Assembly (NCBI GenBank): GCA_003991915.1
Contig: RQTK01000026.1
Span: 785,621 to 849,620, forward strand
Direction: 5' to 3'
Length of the DNA: 64,000 nucleotides
Origin: Elysia chlorotica
Lineage: Eukaryota; Mollusca; Gastropoda; Plakobranchidae
Part shown: piece after piece, positions 24,451 to 36,022 of the stretch
How positions within the stretch are numbered: position 1 is the first letter of the stretch
How the letters are laid out: each line of letters opens with the position of its first letter
Notes under the pieces: generated by a model
The model's database searches: none
What the model saw: only the letters and a program-made list of their open reading frames with translations
What the model was told of the DNA's origin: nothing
Position numbers and translations under genes: made by a program

Positions 24451-27400
24451 GAAGAGGAGGAGCAGGAGCAGGAGTTGGCATAAGAGGAAATACATTTTCC
24501 TGGGTGATAAAACTGATATGTGGTATTGAATAATAGGGTGTCTGCATCACCCATGTAGTTATAGAAATAAATCTTAGCTGTTTTCTTTGCAGCTGTGGGG
24601 TGTTCGTGCCATCCCCAGTGTACAGATAGGAATATAGTTTTTTGCATCTAGAAGGAGGTTTTAGAAATGACCTCTGGTCAGCTTCATTTCATGATTTTGC
24701 CTAAAATTTGGGGTTATCATTTGTCGAAATGAAATTTTGAGGAATACTACAAATTTCAATAAAATTTTCTGATTCTAAATATTTTAAAACTAATGAAAAT
24801 TACCGCTGTAAGTCACCCCCTAAGCACTGAGACAGGGTTAAATCCTTTCATATTGAATTTCACTTTTTACATTATTTTTTTCTTACAGTCACGATAAAAT
24901 GGATAACAGTCCCATAAACAAGTAATAATATTATAAATACTTTCTTTTCAATGTCCATATCTATATATCATGGAACGAATAGATGGTCATAAGGTCACAA
25001 AATATGTGTAATAATATATTTAAACAGCTGCTAATAGAGAGACAAGAAGATTGAAATTTTATGAATGACTGTACAACTCACTAAACTACCAATTGAATCT
25101 ATATATGTTTATATATAGACTTTCATCAATATTTTAAAATTCAACTATTTAATTTTTTTTTGTTCCAGCTCCACGTCTATAGGCGTTCGTTAATAAATAA
25201 AATGTAAAACAAAACAAAAAAATAAAAAAATAAAAATTTAATTTATCCTATTAGTCAATAACGAGTTAGAAAAGAGTGAGGCAAGACTTAAAGTAAACAC
25301 TCACTCATTGGCGGACTGGTTTCCTTGAGATGCGCTGTACAGCCCCTGGTTAGCAAATGCAGAGTCAGCACCATAGCCACTGGCAGCACTAGGCAGGCTG
25401 GCCCCACCACTGGGCAGGCTGGCCCCACCATAGCCAGGGTAGGCCGTAGAGTAGGCACTGTAGTCCTGCTGCTGCGTCTGCTGGGTACTGCCGTAGGAGC
25501 TCTGAGAGTAGTTGCTGGCGCCACTGTTCGCCGCCGCAGTGCCCGTGGTAGAGCTCTGCTGGCCCCAGTCGTAGGCCCCGGTGCCGGAGTAGCCCATCTG
25601 CTGCTGCTGCTGAGTGCTGTAACCCTGACCTCCAAAAGCCTGCTGCTGAGAATCATAGCTCTGGGAGGTGTTGTAATTCTGCTGCTGCAGCATATTGTAC
25701 TGCCCTTGTTGTTGCTGGGTATTGTAACTTCCGTAGGAGCCTTGGGACTGCTGCTGGCTCCCATAGCCCTGCTGATTGCCATATGCCTGGGACTGCATGT
25801 TACCCCCGTAGCCTGACTGTTGAGCTGAAGCATTTTGAGTGACACCGTAATTGCTTTGCTGATTACCATAGCCACTCTGTTGGTTGGACCCATAAGATGC
25901 CTGCTGGTTCTGTGAGGAATCATAAGACTGCTGATTTTGTGAGGCATCATAAGACTGCTGATTTTGAGAAGAACCATAAGACTGCTGGTTTTGGGAGGAA
26001 CCAAATGATTGCTGATTTTGGGAGGTACCAAATGACTGCTGATTTTGAGAGGATCCAAATGGCTGCTGATTCACGGAGGAACCAAAGCCGGTAGAGGAAC
26101 TGTAGCTGTTCTGCTGGGTACTTGACAAGGGATAGCTTGTGGACTGACTTCCTATGGCACCAAAGTTGCCTTGCTGATTTCCTACTGAGCCAAATCCAGA
26201 TTGTTGGTATCCAGATGATCCGTAACTGGTCTGCTGATTCTGAGATCCTCCAAAATTTCTTTGCGAGTTCTGGGATGATCCATAGTTATTCTGCACCTGC
26301 GAATTGTTAAAGCTCCGATTCTGGTTGTTGGAGGATCCATAGTTTCCTTTTCTGTTTTGTGATGATCCAAAGCTGTTCTGTCTACCTTGAGAGCCTAAAC
26401 TATTTTGATTTTGAGACATTCCAAAACTCTTTTGGCTTTGAGAACCATAGCCTTTGTTTTGACCTTGGAAGGACCTTGAATCCCCTCTTTGACCGATTTG
26501 ATCATTTCCTCTGCCCTGGTTATAACTTCTGTTACCAAAGCCACTCTGCTTGGAAACATCGCTCTGCCCAGAGCTTCTGCTGCCTCCCTGGTTATCGCTT
26601 GATATTGTGACTTGAGTCAGTGTTCTGTGGCTGTCACCAGGCTTGTCCGAGCTTGGTGCCACAGGCTTGGTTCTGCCTCCAGATCTTTGGTCCCTGTTCT
26701 GGACCCGCTCCACAGGCCCTCCTTCTTTACCTGGGGTTGGGCTCTTCATCAACTTGTTTCCTTCATCCCTAGTGCCCTCAAGGGGACCGCTTCTTCCCAT
26801 TCCTCCCTGGCCAAAAGATTCGCCTCTCCTTCCACCACCTCTAGACTCAAACCCACCTCTGCCGCGACCAGCACCGTCAAAATTTCCCGGCCCTCCTCTT
26901 GCATGAAAATCAAACCCAGGTCCTCTGCTATCACCTCCAAATCGACCTCCAAACGCGCGGCCTCTGTCAGAGTCTCCTCTGTCAAAATGACCCCCTCTAC
27001 CACCGTACATACCCATAGGCATTCTCCCTCTACCACCATCAAACATTCTATCTCTGTCTCGTGGTGGGAAGTCTGGACGCCCTCTAATATCTCTCTCTGG
27101 TGGCCCCATCCTTCCTGGGCCAAAGGGTGGAAAGTCTCTGCGTCGACCTGCCATGTCTATGTCCATGCGGTCTCTCTCAAAGCGGTCTCGCTTCCTGTCC
27201 CTCATTGTGTGTACGTCAGCAGGTCCCATCAGCAGATCTGGTGGAACGCCCATCAAGGCTGGAGGACCTCGGGGAGCCCGGGTGACCCTGTCCTCTACAC
27301 TATGGATCATCGCCAGCTGGTTCTGGATCTGGGCATTCATGGCCCTCTGAAGCTGAGCCAATCCCTGCACGGGAACACTTCCTGTGCCGCTGTCCCAACG

Positions 27401-30400
27401 CGACTCTCGTCTTCTCTCACTGCGATTTCTCTTGTTTAGCTCAGTTGCTCGCCTGTGTTGGATATCCAGATCACGTTTCTTTTTGCGGTATTGAACATTG
27501 CTATCTTTTTCTATCAAAGGGACAGCCTCATAGGGAATTTCATCATCTCTAGGCAACAATTGCCACGGGGATTCCTGATCCGAGACTGGGTTAGTCTTTC
27601 CATCATCCAAGGTCTCTGGAATTTTTTTGCAAAATGACAACAATGAAAATTTAAATTCTCTTATATATTATGATTACCCAGGCGCAAATTATGTTTATTT
27701 TTACCTAAAGCAAACGCAAATTAAATGTAAAAAAAAGACATGGGTGGGAGCACAAAATTTAAAAAAGCCTGCAAAACGAGTGAATTTTGGTAATATTTCC
27801 AGAAAAGCCTGCACCCATCTTGGTTTTATCTTAGGTAGGGCTACCCCACCTCTGCAGGCCTGATTTTTATAGATTCATTAAAATCATAATAAAGAGAAAA
27901 TTGGACACCCTACTTGAACTAATCATTGCACTTTTGCAAGCTCAACATAGGATGTTCCTTGTGACCTGTTTACTAGAAAGCACACATCGGTGAACTGATA
28001 AAATACAAATCTAGGTTCGATCTAGACTAGTTTTGATCTAAAGTTCCACCTCAATTGTGCTGGTCGTTTGGATATAGTATAGCTCCTCAAAGACCAATCG
28101 CCTTAGTAGAACCAGGTTTCAAGATCAGGATGCTGGTTTGAATTACATACTGCGTTAATTTCTTCGTTTGCAAAAGTACATGGGCGTATGTTTCGCAAGA
28201 GAATATTAGACCGTAGACACCAACAACCAGATAGATAAAAAAAAGGCTAATAAAGAATCAGAATGATTAGTTGGAAATAACGATAGTCTCCTGAGGACTG
28301 GATGTGAAGATTGAAAGATCGGTATTAATCTGACGAATAAAAGATAACTAGATTTTCATTTCTTGTATCCCTCAGGCAAGATTCGTGTATGTGAAGGAGT
28401 TGTATACTAAACGATGAAGGTCAAGGGTTGGATGTTAAAAGATGATATTAATCGCACAAATAAAAGATTAACTAGATCTAGATTACTTGTTTGTAAACAA
28501 ATGTTGAGCTCATGATAACACAAATCAGAATCATTATTTGCTTGGAAATGACTGCCAGTGTCAACGACTGGAACTGAAACTCCAGATAGAGCGATTGAGT
28601 GATTTGGAAAAATGAATGCAAGAAGAGACAGCAACGAGTTGTGAATGATCGGTATCAATTAAGTTGTTGACTAACAAAATCTCGATAGCACTGTTAAACA
28701 AGTAATTAGTATAGAGAAAAAAAAGAAAAATATCGCCTATGGCTAAAATAAATCAATCGTTCATAAATTTTCGTTCGCCTACGCACAAAGGACAGAAAAC
28801 TTTTATTCTTCTCTAGTTTCGGTTGCTTGATTGAGAGGAAAATAGTAGCCGTACCTGAACCACATGTACCTTTTTTGCGAAAAACAGCGGTGTTGCCCGA
28901 ACGGTTGTATATTTTCAATTGTTTTTAAATGTATCGGCATATGTGCGTAGCAAAAGTTAACAAAAATAGCAAAGCGTACAGGTTGACAGCTTTAGGAGGT
29001 GTACTATCAGAACCCTTTTGAACATCTAAGAAACTAAGATCTAAGAGAATATGCTTCAATAAAGAGAGCATGACGCTAGGCCTATGACAAAATATGCCAA
29101 GACGGACTCGGCTAAAATATAATAGGTGCGGGCCATGAGCTCTCTGGCGCTGTTGAAAACGGGCTAGTCTTGGGTCTCTTGATGAGTGGCAAACAGAGGC
29201 AGATATTAAAAGAAAAAAAAATTAATGATTGCGCTGCTCTGCTCGATATCTTCACAGTTTGAAAATTCGGTACATTTCTGTGGAAATCATGGCTGACGAC
29301 GAAAATCGCTGATCAAATCGGTACAAGTAGGTAGGTCTGTAAAAGCTTTGACATTTATTATTTTGAAATCAAGGTGCACCGATCAATACGAAAAGGTGCT
29401 AGCACAAGAATGTTCTATTAATCAATAATCTTACCTTCTCTCCAGTCAAAACCAATATCCTTGCAACCATTGATGAATACAGTTACATAGGCCTGAATTA
29501 CACCGCGGAGGTTGTCATCACTTGCAACATCTAAATCACCAACCCTGGAGACCAGAAACGGGAATACAGAGTGGTCAGTTATGATAGAAGTCGAAAAGGT
29601 AGATTGTTTGAGGCACTTCAGCACCTGGGTGCTTTGTCCTAGGCTCAGCCCATTACTGGCTGAACTCTGTGAAAACATGGTAGAGAAATGAAAATATGTG
29701 GCTAGAGAAAGTTACTTCATGGTGAAGATGTTCGTATGGAGCAGCTGTCACACTTTGGTGCTGTTTTGTTCACCATATGAAAAAAAAAGTCATTGGAAAA
29801 TAATAACAGCAACACAAAATAATACAATAGATTTAAAACAATAAAAACTGAACACCTTTTAAATAACTGGTGTGGTTCAATGTTAAAATAGCAAGCTGTT
29901 GTTAACAAAGTGCAAATAGATATACCCACAGTCAACATGTCAGTGTCATATGTCTGTGGCACTGAAGTTTTGAAGTTCAAGGTGAGATTTCCACGGGATT
30001 GGCCAGTTTCTCAGGGCAGCAGGGCGGATCTCTCACCGACTCACTGCGCCCTGACACTGCCGCCCATTACTCACCTTCGACCTTCCCCGGTCGATATGAT
30101 GTCCAAATTAATAGCAACTGGAAAGAGCACTTTGAGCAGCTCTTTTGATGTGCACTCTGGTAAATATTTCACAAACAGAGAGCGTTTCTTCCGCTTGCCT
30201 GAAATTAAATGTGAGATTGTGGTAGTGTTTTTCTTCTGTGGTCAGAATAAAAAATAATAATGAAGTGAATGAAAGCAGGGACTCATCAGTCCTGAAAAGG
30301 CAATGATTGCCATACATTAGATACATGAATTAAATCAGCCCAGCAGATGCGCAGATACACTTGACAGCATCTACGCTCGAAATTTAAGAAATTGAAATCT

Positions 30401-33400
30401 CCAAATGAATTAACTTAATTATCCCTACAGAGTTGTCCCAGTTTACAATCAGTAAAAGCCCCCAAGGCTTTCACTTGATATCTCCTCGCTTCCGGTTGGA
30501 ATGAATTAAGGATAAGATCATGAGATTTTGTGAACAGATTCTTTGGCATTTGATTGCTCCCTCAGAGCCCAGGCTCTCCAATAATTTTAATAGAGCAGAT
30601 GTAATACTGGTCCGAAGAAAAATCCCCAAACCTGGATTAAAAATGACATTTCTGCACAAACATACCTTTTATCTTGTCACACTGGATAGTGTGACAGTAG
30701 TCCAAATGTAGAGTAGCTGAGAAAACAAAAACAGACACACTTTTTAAAAATTAAAGTAATTTTAAAGTTATCACAAAGAAAAGAAAAATTTGCATCTTAA
30801 CATATAGCCTACAGAATAATAAAAAATAATGATAAACTTTATTTCTTTAGCCTTCTACCCCGAATATACTTAGCCTTAGAGGGCTTTACAATAAAAATAC
30901 ATGATATGCATTATGAATAAAATTTTTACGTAGTTATGGGTATGTGCTAAATTACAATGCTAGTATTCCTAAAACAATACACTGATGTAGTACTAAAGAA
31001 ACAATAAAAATACATATGCATTTAAATAGCAATTATAAGAATACATCTATGCCAAATTAAAATATGGGTATCATTAAACAAATAAATAAGTGTTATATAT
31101 ACTCAACAAATTCATAAATTCCATTCCATTTCGCTCTCATTTCATATACTGATAGACAAGATTGAATAGGTTTTAGCCAATTTCAAAATGTCTGATGGAA
31201 AAGTTTGTTTTTAATTTAGGTTGAAATGTCACAAAAAATCCTGAAATTTTTAGATCTGCTGGAAGATTGTTCCAAACACCACCACTCTTGTATGACAAGG
31301 ACCGTTGGCCATATACTTTAGAATTAATAATTGGTTTTACCAGCAGATTCGAGCTTGCTGATCTAAGGTTCCTGGCCGTAACATATGTTTTTACTAAATC
31401 TTTCAAGTAGAGTATCTATTTGGGTTGTAAATCAAGTTTAAAATGTGAATTATAATTGTCAAACCCTTTGCCAGAAGTTTGTGACAGTTATCTAGGTTTT
31501 AATGGGTAAAAGAGAAAAATCTAATGTGACAAGTCACACTTTAATTTTGTGAAAATATAGTAACAAAACTGTGTTTTTGGCTTTAAAATTTTCCTTGGTA
31601 CATAAAGCAACAATAGCTAGATCAATGTGTATAGAGCTATGTAAATTAATGAGATTTTTGGCAATTGATATAATTATGTGACATGCAGGGATGCCACCCA
31701 AAGCTGGCAAAATTTCCGGAACTTTGGTAGTGGATAAAGATGGGTCAGGGGGGGTCAGGGGGGCGACGTCCCCCTGAAGCTGAAAATTTTCGTCAGTTTA
31801 AAGAGGCTCTGAGAATGTCCCTGGGTAGTTAAATGTTTACATTTATTAAAGGAATTAGCGAGTCTCGCTAACAGATATTTGCCGGTAACAAGGCTCACAA
31901 TGTATTTCCTTCTTTACCGGCTTCCGGTAAGACCTATGGTTTTTGTGTTATACAAACGAAGTTTATCTTTACTCTACATCTGCTCTAATTAAATTCATTA
32001 CCGGTGATCAGAATTTCCTTAAATTTTTAACAGTGTTGTGTGTGTCCATTTCATGAAGGAATAAACACGATTTTTTCAAAGATTTCAGCAAAACACGTGA
32101 ATATCATATCGAAACATAATTGGCATAAATCCACATATAGACCTAGGTTATATGAATTTAGCATTAAATTATATTAGATGCAGAATGTGCCCATCGTCCG
32201 ATCCAATATAGCTATCACATAAGGTATAACTCGGTTAGATCTAGCTTTAGCTAGATTTAGAACTCGATTGTTAACGGTACCAGAGGAGCGCGCATGTTAA
32301 ATTCGCTAACCTAATTTTCAATAAGCTTAAAACGGTTTGGCCAAGGCTCCGTCATTAATAGATCCGAGTCAGATCAAGCAAACCCTAGGTGGAATCACTT
32401 TGTCAGAAAAAAAAACGCCAAGGGCTGAATGAAGATGGACAGATTGGTATTATTTGGAAGAATAAACGATGCCGATTAGGTAAACTAGAGGTTCAAGTCG
32501 GTAACCCGGATGAGGTCAACTGCAGTAGGCCCTACCTATACCAATAAAACAGTATTATGTACATTTAATAAACAACGAAGAGACATCGCATTTCGATAAA
32601 CATTCCTCTATGCTTTTCTTTTCCGTACTCGCTAACTTGAAAATTACTCCTTTCTAGCAATTAACCGCAGTTGCATGGTAATTAGAAAAAAACATTCTTT
32701 TGCTTTAAGAGGCGGAATCTTGAGAAGGGCACGTTTTCTAAATTAACAGCGTATAATGTTCACTTTTAAAATACACCTAAGTATGCGAGGTGTGACCACG
32801 GAAATCGGCGGATATCTGCTACATGTGCTGGTTGGGTTCGGAGATAAACTCTCATCTGCCCGTTGAAAAAACGAATGGTCCTCGTGACTGCGGATCTAAG
32901 CTTTGTGCAAGCAATGAGGGCTGAACGTGAAAGGCACATAGTAACAAGTATTTCTTTTCCAAAACAAAACAAAACAAAAATACGGCGGTGTCGCAAGATT
33001 TCCAGAATTTTCGGGGGAAAAGTTTTCCGGACATCGGACTCAAGAGTCAGCAAAAATTTCCGGAGGATCCGGAACCAAATTTTATTTCCGGAAAAGTGGC
33101 ATCTCTGGACATGTCACATCAGACAATCTTCCAGGTCATCATAAAAACTGTATTTACAAGAAAATAAAACACTATACTATGTTCCTCAGTATAAAATATA
33201 TTTAATGAAGTTCTAATCCTGATGCAAGAAACCATTAAAAATTAATCCATGCATTTGTAAAATTTAGAACTTCCTCTGGCACCTTTTGACCTTTGCTCAT
33301 ATATTGTACAGGTTTTCCTTTCTTTTATTACACTTAAGGTGCCATGAATAGTGAGCAAGAGAATACACAGAAAATCTCATTGCTTTTCAAGTTTTGTAGG

Positions 33401-35461
33401 GAGTGATTTAAAATTTTGTTTACATTTTTTTTAATAAAAAGAAAAAAAAATTACTTTACACATAATTGTTTTTAAATCTTAGAGGGTTATGAGGTATTTA
33501 CCAGCTTTATCACAATAGATTGACATAAGTCAAATTCTCCAGAGAGAGGTGAAAATAAGGATTACCTGTCTCAAGTATTTCAGTGTAGGGCAGCTTTTCA
33601 ATAGCTTCCTCAATAAGGTCCTCTGAATCCTCAGAGCTCTGTTCGCCAGATCCATCTGTTGGTGGTGGAGGATTCTGTCTGATTTTCTCCACCTCAGCTG
33701 GGTTTCTGCCCCTCTTGGTGACTTCCACAGTGACATAGCGGTACAGCATGGGGGCACGCAAGGTCTTCAGCATCACCATAGCCGTATCAGTGAAACTTCT
33801 CATGCAAAGATCATACGACCTATAGTAAAAAATTGATAAGCGTTAAATTTTATTTACATAGTACAAAGTCTGTTGGATTACACAGCTCTAACATGCCAGT
33901 GAGAGAGAGGGAGGGAGAGAGAGAAAGAGAGACACACAGACAAATCAATAGAGATAAACAAATTATCCAATATTTTATTCTGAGAAGATGCTGAAGAAAA
34001 CATGAAAAAAAATTAGAAAATATATGACATATGACTCCAACTTTCAGTTCAACGAACCCTTAGGCTTTAACCACCTCATCAAAAGAATTCTTTTAAAGGT
34101 AAACAATAAAGCCCTATGTCTCAAGAATTCTTTTAAAGGTAAATGGTAAAGCCATATGTCTACACTCCTGACATTTTGGGGGGTCTTAGATTAATCTTTT
34201 TAGTGAGCGAAAAAGGAGAATATTTCTTTTTGCGGGTCTTAAAAAAAAACACCACAATATTTGAACAGGAGTGTTTGGCAAGTGTGCCTTTAGAATAGAG
34301 GTGCATGTATAGTTGTTTGAGAGGTTAGTACAGTCATACTCATTGCAATACATACCCCATGCCAAAATTTTTCTTGTCAATGTAGTACCAAGTTTCTTGG
34401 GCTATTTTTGACACAGAATCTAGAACACATCTCCTTATGTCACTGTGATCAATGGGGTATATCCGCATGTGCCATTCCCACTTCTCTGTGAAAGAAAACA
34501 AAATATACAAATGGTTGATCATAATTGTGTACATTGTCAACTTTATTGAATATGAAAGATTTTTATATTATCATCGGATATTAAATAAATTATGTTTTAA
34601 TTACTGAGGGAGAAAATTTTCCTTTCCTTTTCATTTAAGGATTTCATTCTTTTATAAAACATCTCAACAGCAGGCTGCACTTTTCATTTTGTAAACCATA
34701 CTCACACTTTTCTTTAAAAATCAATTTTGCAAAAATATTCGCACTTAAATATGACTATTTACAAAGATGCCAACTGGTTCAATTTCTTTTATGCATAGCA
34801 TACTAAATCTCAAAACATTACCCCTTGAATTCTTAAGAAGAACTTTTTATTTACTGAAAACCAGTAAGTTTACAGAAAATTGGCGCCACTGTTAATACAC
34901 TAATTACAATTTGAATATAATTATTGAGATTATAAAGAAAGAAGAGTAACAAGAAACTATATAGCAGTTAGACTAAGTTGTTAAAACAAAACAGACATTA
35001 CCTTTTAATTTGTTATTCACAAACTCAGGAATGGTGTGTGGCAATAGAGGGGTGACTGGCCAGTCTTCAACGCTGACTTCTTTCTTTGCTGGATCTTCAG
35101 AGTTTTCAGTGGATTTGTTCATCTCCTCTCCTTCTTCTGTCTTTTCAGTCTCTGCACTTTCTGATTGTCCATCTAAAACATCCATTCCTTCAACACTATT
35201 TCCTTGCTCTGAATTGTCCACATTTGACTCTTCATCCATGGCTGCAGTTTCCTCTTTATTTTTGGGGGATTCTTCTTTTTTCTCTGAGGGATCAGCAGTA
35301 TCAATTTCAATATTACTCTCCTCTGAAGCCTCAACTTTTGAGCTTTCTTGACTTGAAATTTCCTCAGGTTCCTGAGATGCAGCTGTTTCTTCAACTACAG
35401 CCTCAGAGACCTCTTTTGAGGTTGAAGATTTCCTTGGTGTTCTTTTCTTTGCACGTGGCAT
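24075..35461 (-). CDS. Gene A: acidic / double RRM-like / RGG / prion-like nuclear RNA-binding protein
   Basis: Reconstructed coding exons: 35461-35002, 34485-34356, 33819-33566, 30198-30075, 29544-29435, 27615-25305 and 24180-24075. All have AG/GT borders, the phases agree, and together they give 3495 bases, or 1164 residues. The start MPRAKKRTPRK follows an AG acceptor at 35463, so the 5' UTR is probably spliced. Residues 11-145 are acidic. About 157-232 form a divergent RRM-like fold (WHMRIYPID; YDLCMRSF; RYVTVEVTK), and about 282-359 a second one (RSLFVKYLPECTSKELLKVL, then FPVAINLDI). About 545-640 are RG/RGG-rich, and 690-1164 are S/Y/G/Q/N-rich, ending YSYAQYQGSA. The parts resemble FET proteins (FUS, EWS, TAF15) but in the opposite order, so an RNP-condensate role is my inference. 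Paralogous to gene B. Family not recognised. Confidence 0.85.
24181..25304. other. Gene A last intron
   Basis: Phase-2 intron joining GA|C (Asp) between the large low-complexity exon and the short terminal exon. It contains a long (AGT)n microsatellite at about 24368-24450. Nothing else recognised. Confidence 0.75.
24368..24450. repeat. (AGT)n microsatellite
   Basis: About 27 AGT units followed by a GGA/GCA-rich tail. Confidence 0.95.
25905..26080 (-). repeat. 27-bp coding repeats in gene A
   Basis: Six tandem 9-residue units of the form FG(S/T)SQNQQS or Y(G/D)(S/A)SQNQQS within the prion-like tail. DNA units vary by a few bases each. Looser relatives of the unit (SSQNQ) continue upstream in the protein, so the whole tail probably grew by such duplication. 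Confidence 0.85.
27616..29434. other. Gene A intron 5
   Basis: Phase-1 intron. It contains one copy of a dispersed repeat (27740-27942, see 35803). At about 28260-28600 there are internally similar stretches of the type TATTAATC..ACGAATAAAAGAT, with a relative near 32440. Confidence 0.65.
27740..27942 (+). repeat. Dispersed repeat, copy 1
   Basis: Starts CATGGGTGGGAGCA, includes TGCAGGCCTG and ATTCATTAAAA, and ends AATCATTGCACTTTTGCAAG. The same blocks in the same order occur at 35803-36022. Family unknown; no terminal repeats seen. Confidence 0.8.
31150..31410 (-). mobile_element. LINE ORF2 C-terminal fragment, CR1/L2-like
   Basis: In the minus frame: LVKTYVTARNLRSASSNLLV, YGQRSLSYKSGGVWNNLPAD. 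This is the typical C-terminal 'R.LRS....L..P......YG.RSFS..G...WN.LP..L' signature of CR1/L2-like non-LTR elements. Heavily 5' truncated, only about 80 codons. Confidence 0.7.
31686..33107. mobile_element. hAT-like non-autonomous DNA transposon, about 1.4 kb
   Basis: The left end CAGGGATGCCAC is mirrored by the right end GTGGCATCTCTG, an imperfect 12-base terminal inverted repeat. Subterminal TTTCCGGAA-type motifs sit near both ends. Flanks carry GACATG on both sides (31680-31685, 33108-33113). The CAGGG start fits hAT, whose usual target duplication is 8 bases; here 6 match clearly. No transposase frame seen. Confidence 0.65.
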
Positions 35462-35802
35462 TCTGTTTGGAAAGTTAAAATGTACTGTACAATGGTGGTT
35501 AACGGTATACATCGGGAACAGGTTCATACGAACAAAAATATTTTAGGAGGGAAAATTTTATTTTAAGCTATACAGTGAACCATCCATTAATTTAACAGAA
35601 TGAGAATCAGCCTTTCAGACCACAAATAAACATCTTACCAACCATAATTTTTGTGCATAAACATCATGATATAACAGAACATGTATACCTCAGACTCAAC
35701 GAATGAACTTCTTTATGTTCAATACTTTGTCGAATGTAAGATTTGTTGAAGCTTTGTGTGGCTTAGAGTTACCAATACAGTGCTTCCATTTACATTATAT
35801 TA

Positions 35803-36022
35803 CCATGGGTGGGAGCAAAAAAAAATTCAAAAAACCTGCAGAACAAGAGAATTTTGGTAAATTTACTGGAAAAACCTGGAACCCATCGCAGTTATTTTCC
35901 TACTAGATACATTACATTATACCATGGCAGGCCTGCTTTTTATAACAGATTCATTAAAACAATAAAGAGAACATTGGTGATTGGAAATCCTAATTGAACC
36001 AATCATTGCACTTTTGCAAGCT
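35803..36022 (+). repeat. Dispersed repeat, copy 2
   Basis: Same blocks and order as 27740-27942, in the same orientation, with more sequence between the GGAAAAACCTG and GCAGGCCTG blocks. It lies just upstream of gene A's first coding exon, while copy 1 lies in its intron 5. Confidence 0.8.

Larger units (their letters stand above)
30199..33565. other. Gene A intron 3
   Basis: Phase-1 intron of 3.4 kb between the two RRM-like domains. It holds a LINE C-terminal fragment and a hAT-like element, both listed separately. Confidence 0.8.

Noticed and set aside
24289-24647. Open frames with poly-Tyr, poly-Thr and poly-Leu
   Set aside because: Translations of the (AGT)n tract in an intron of gene A.
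26612-27439. Plus-strand open frames of 87-275 codons opposite gene A exon 6
   Set aside because: Antisense shadows of the RGG-coding exon; no splice or family support, and gene A is supported by phase-matched exons on the other strand.
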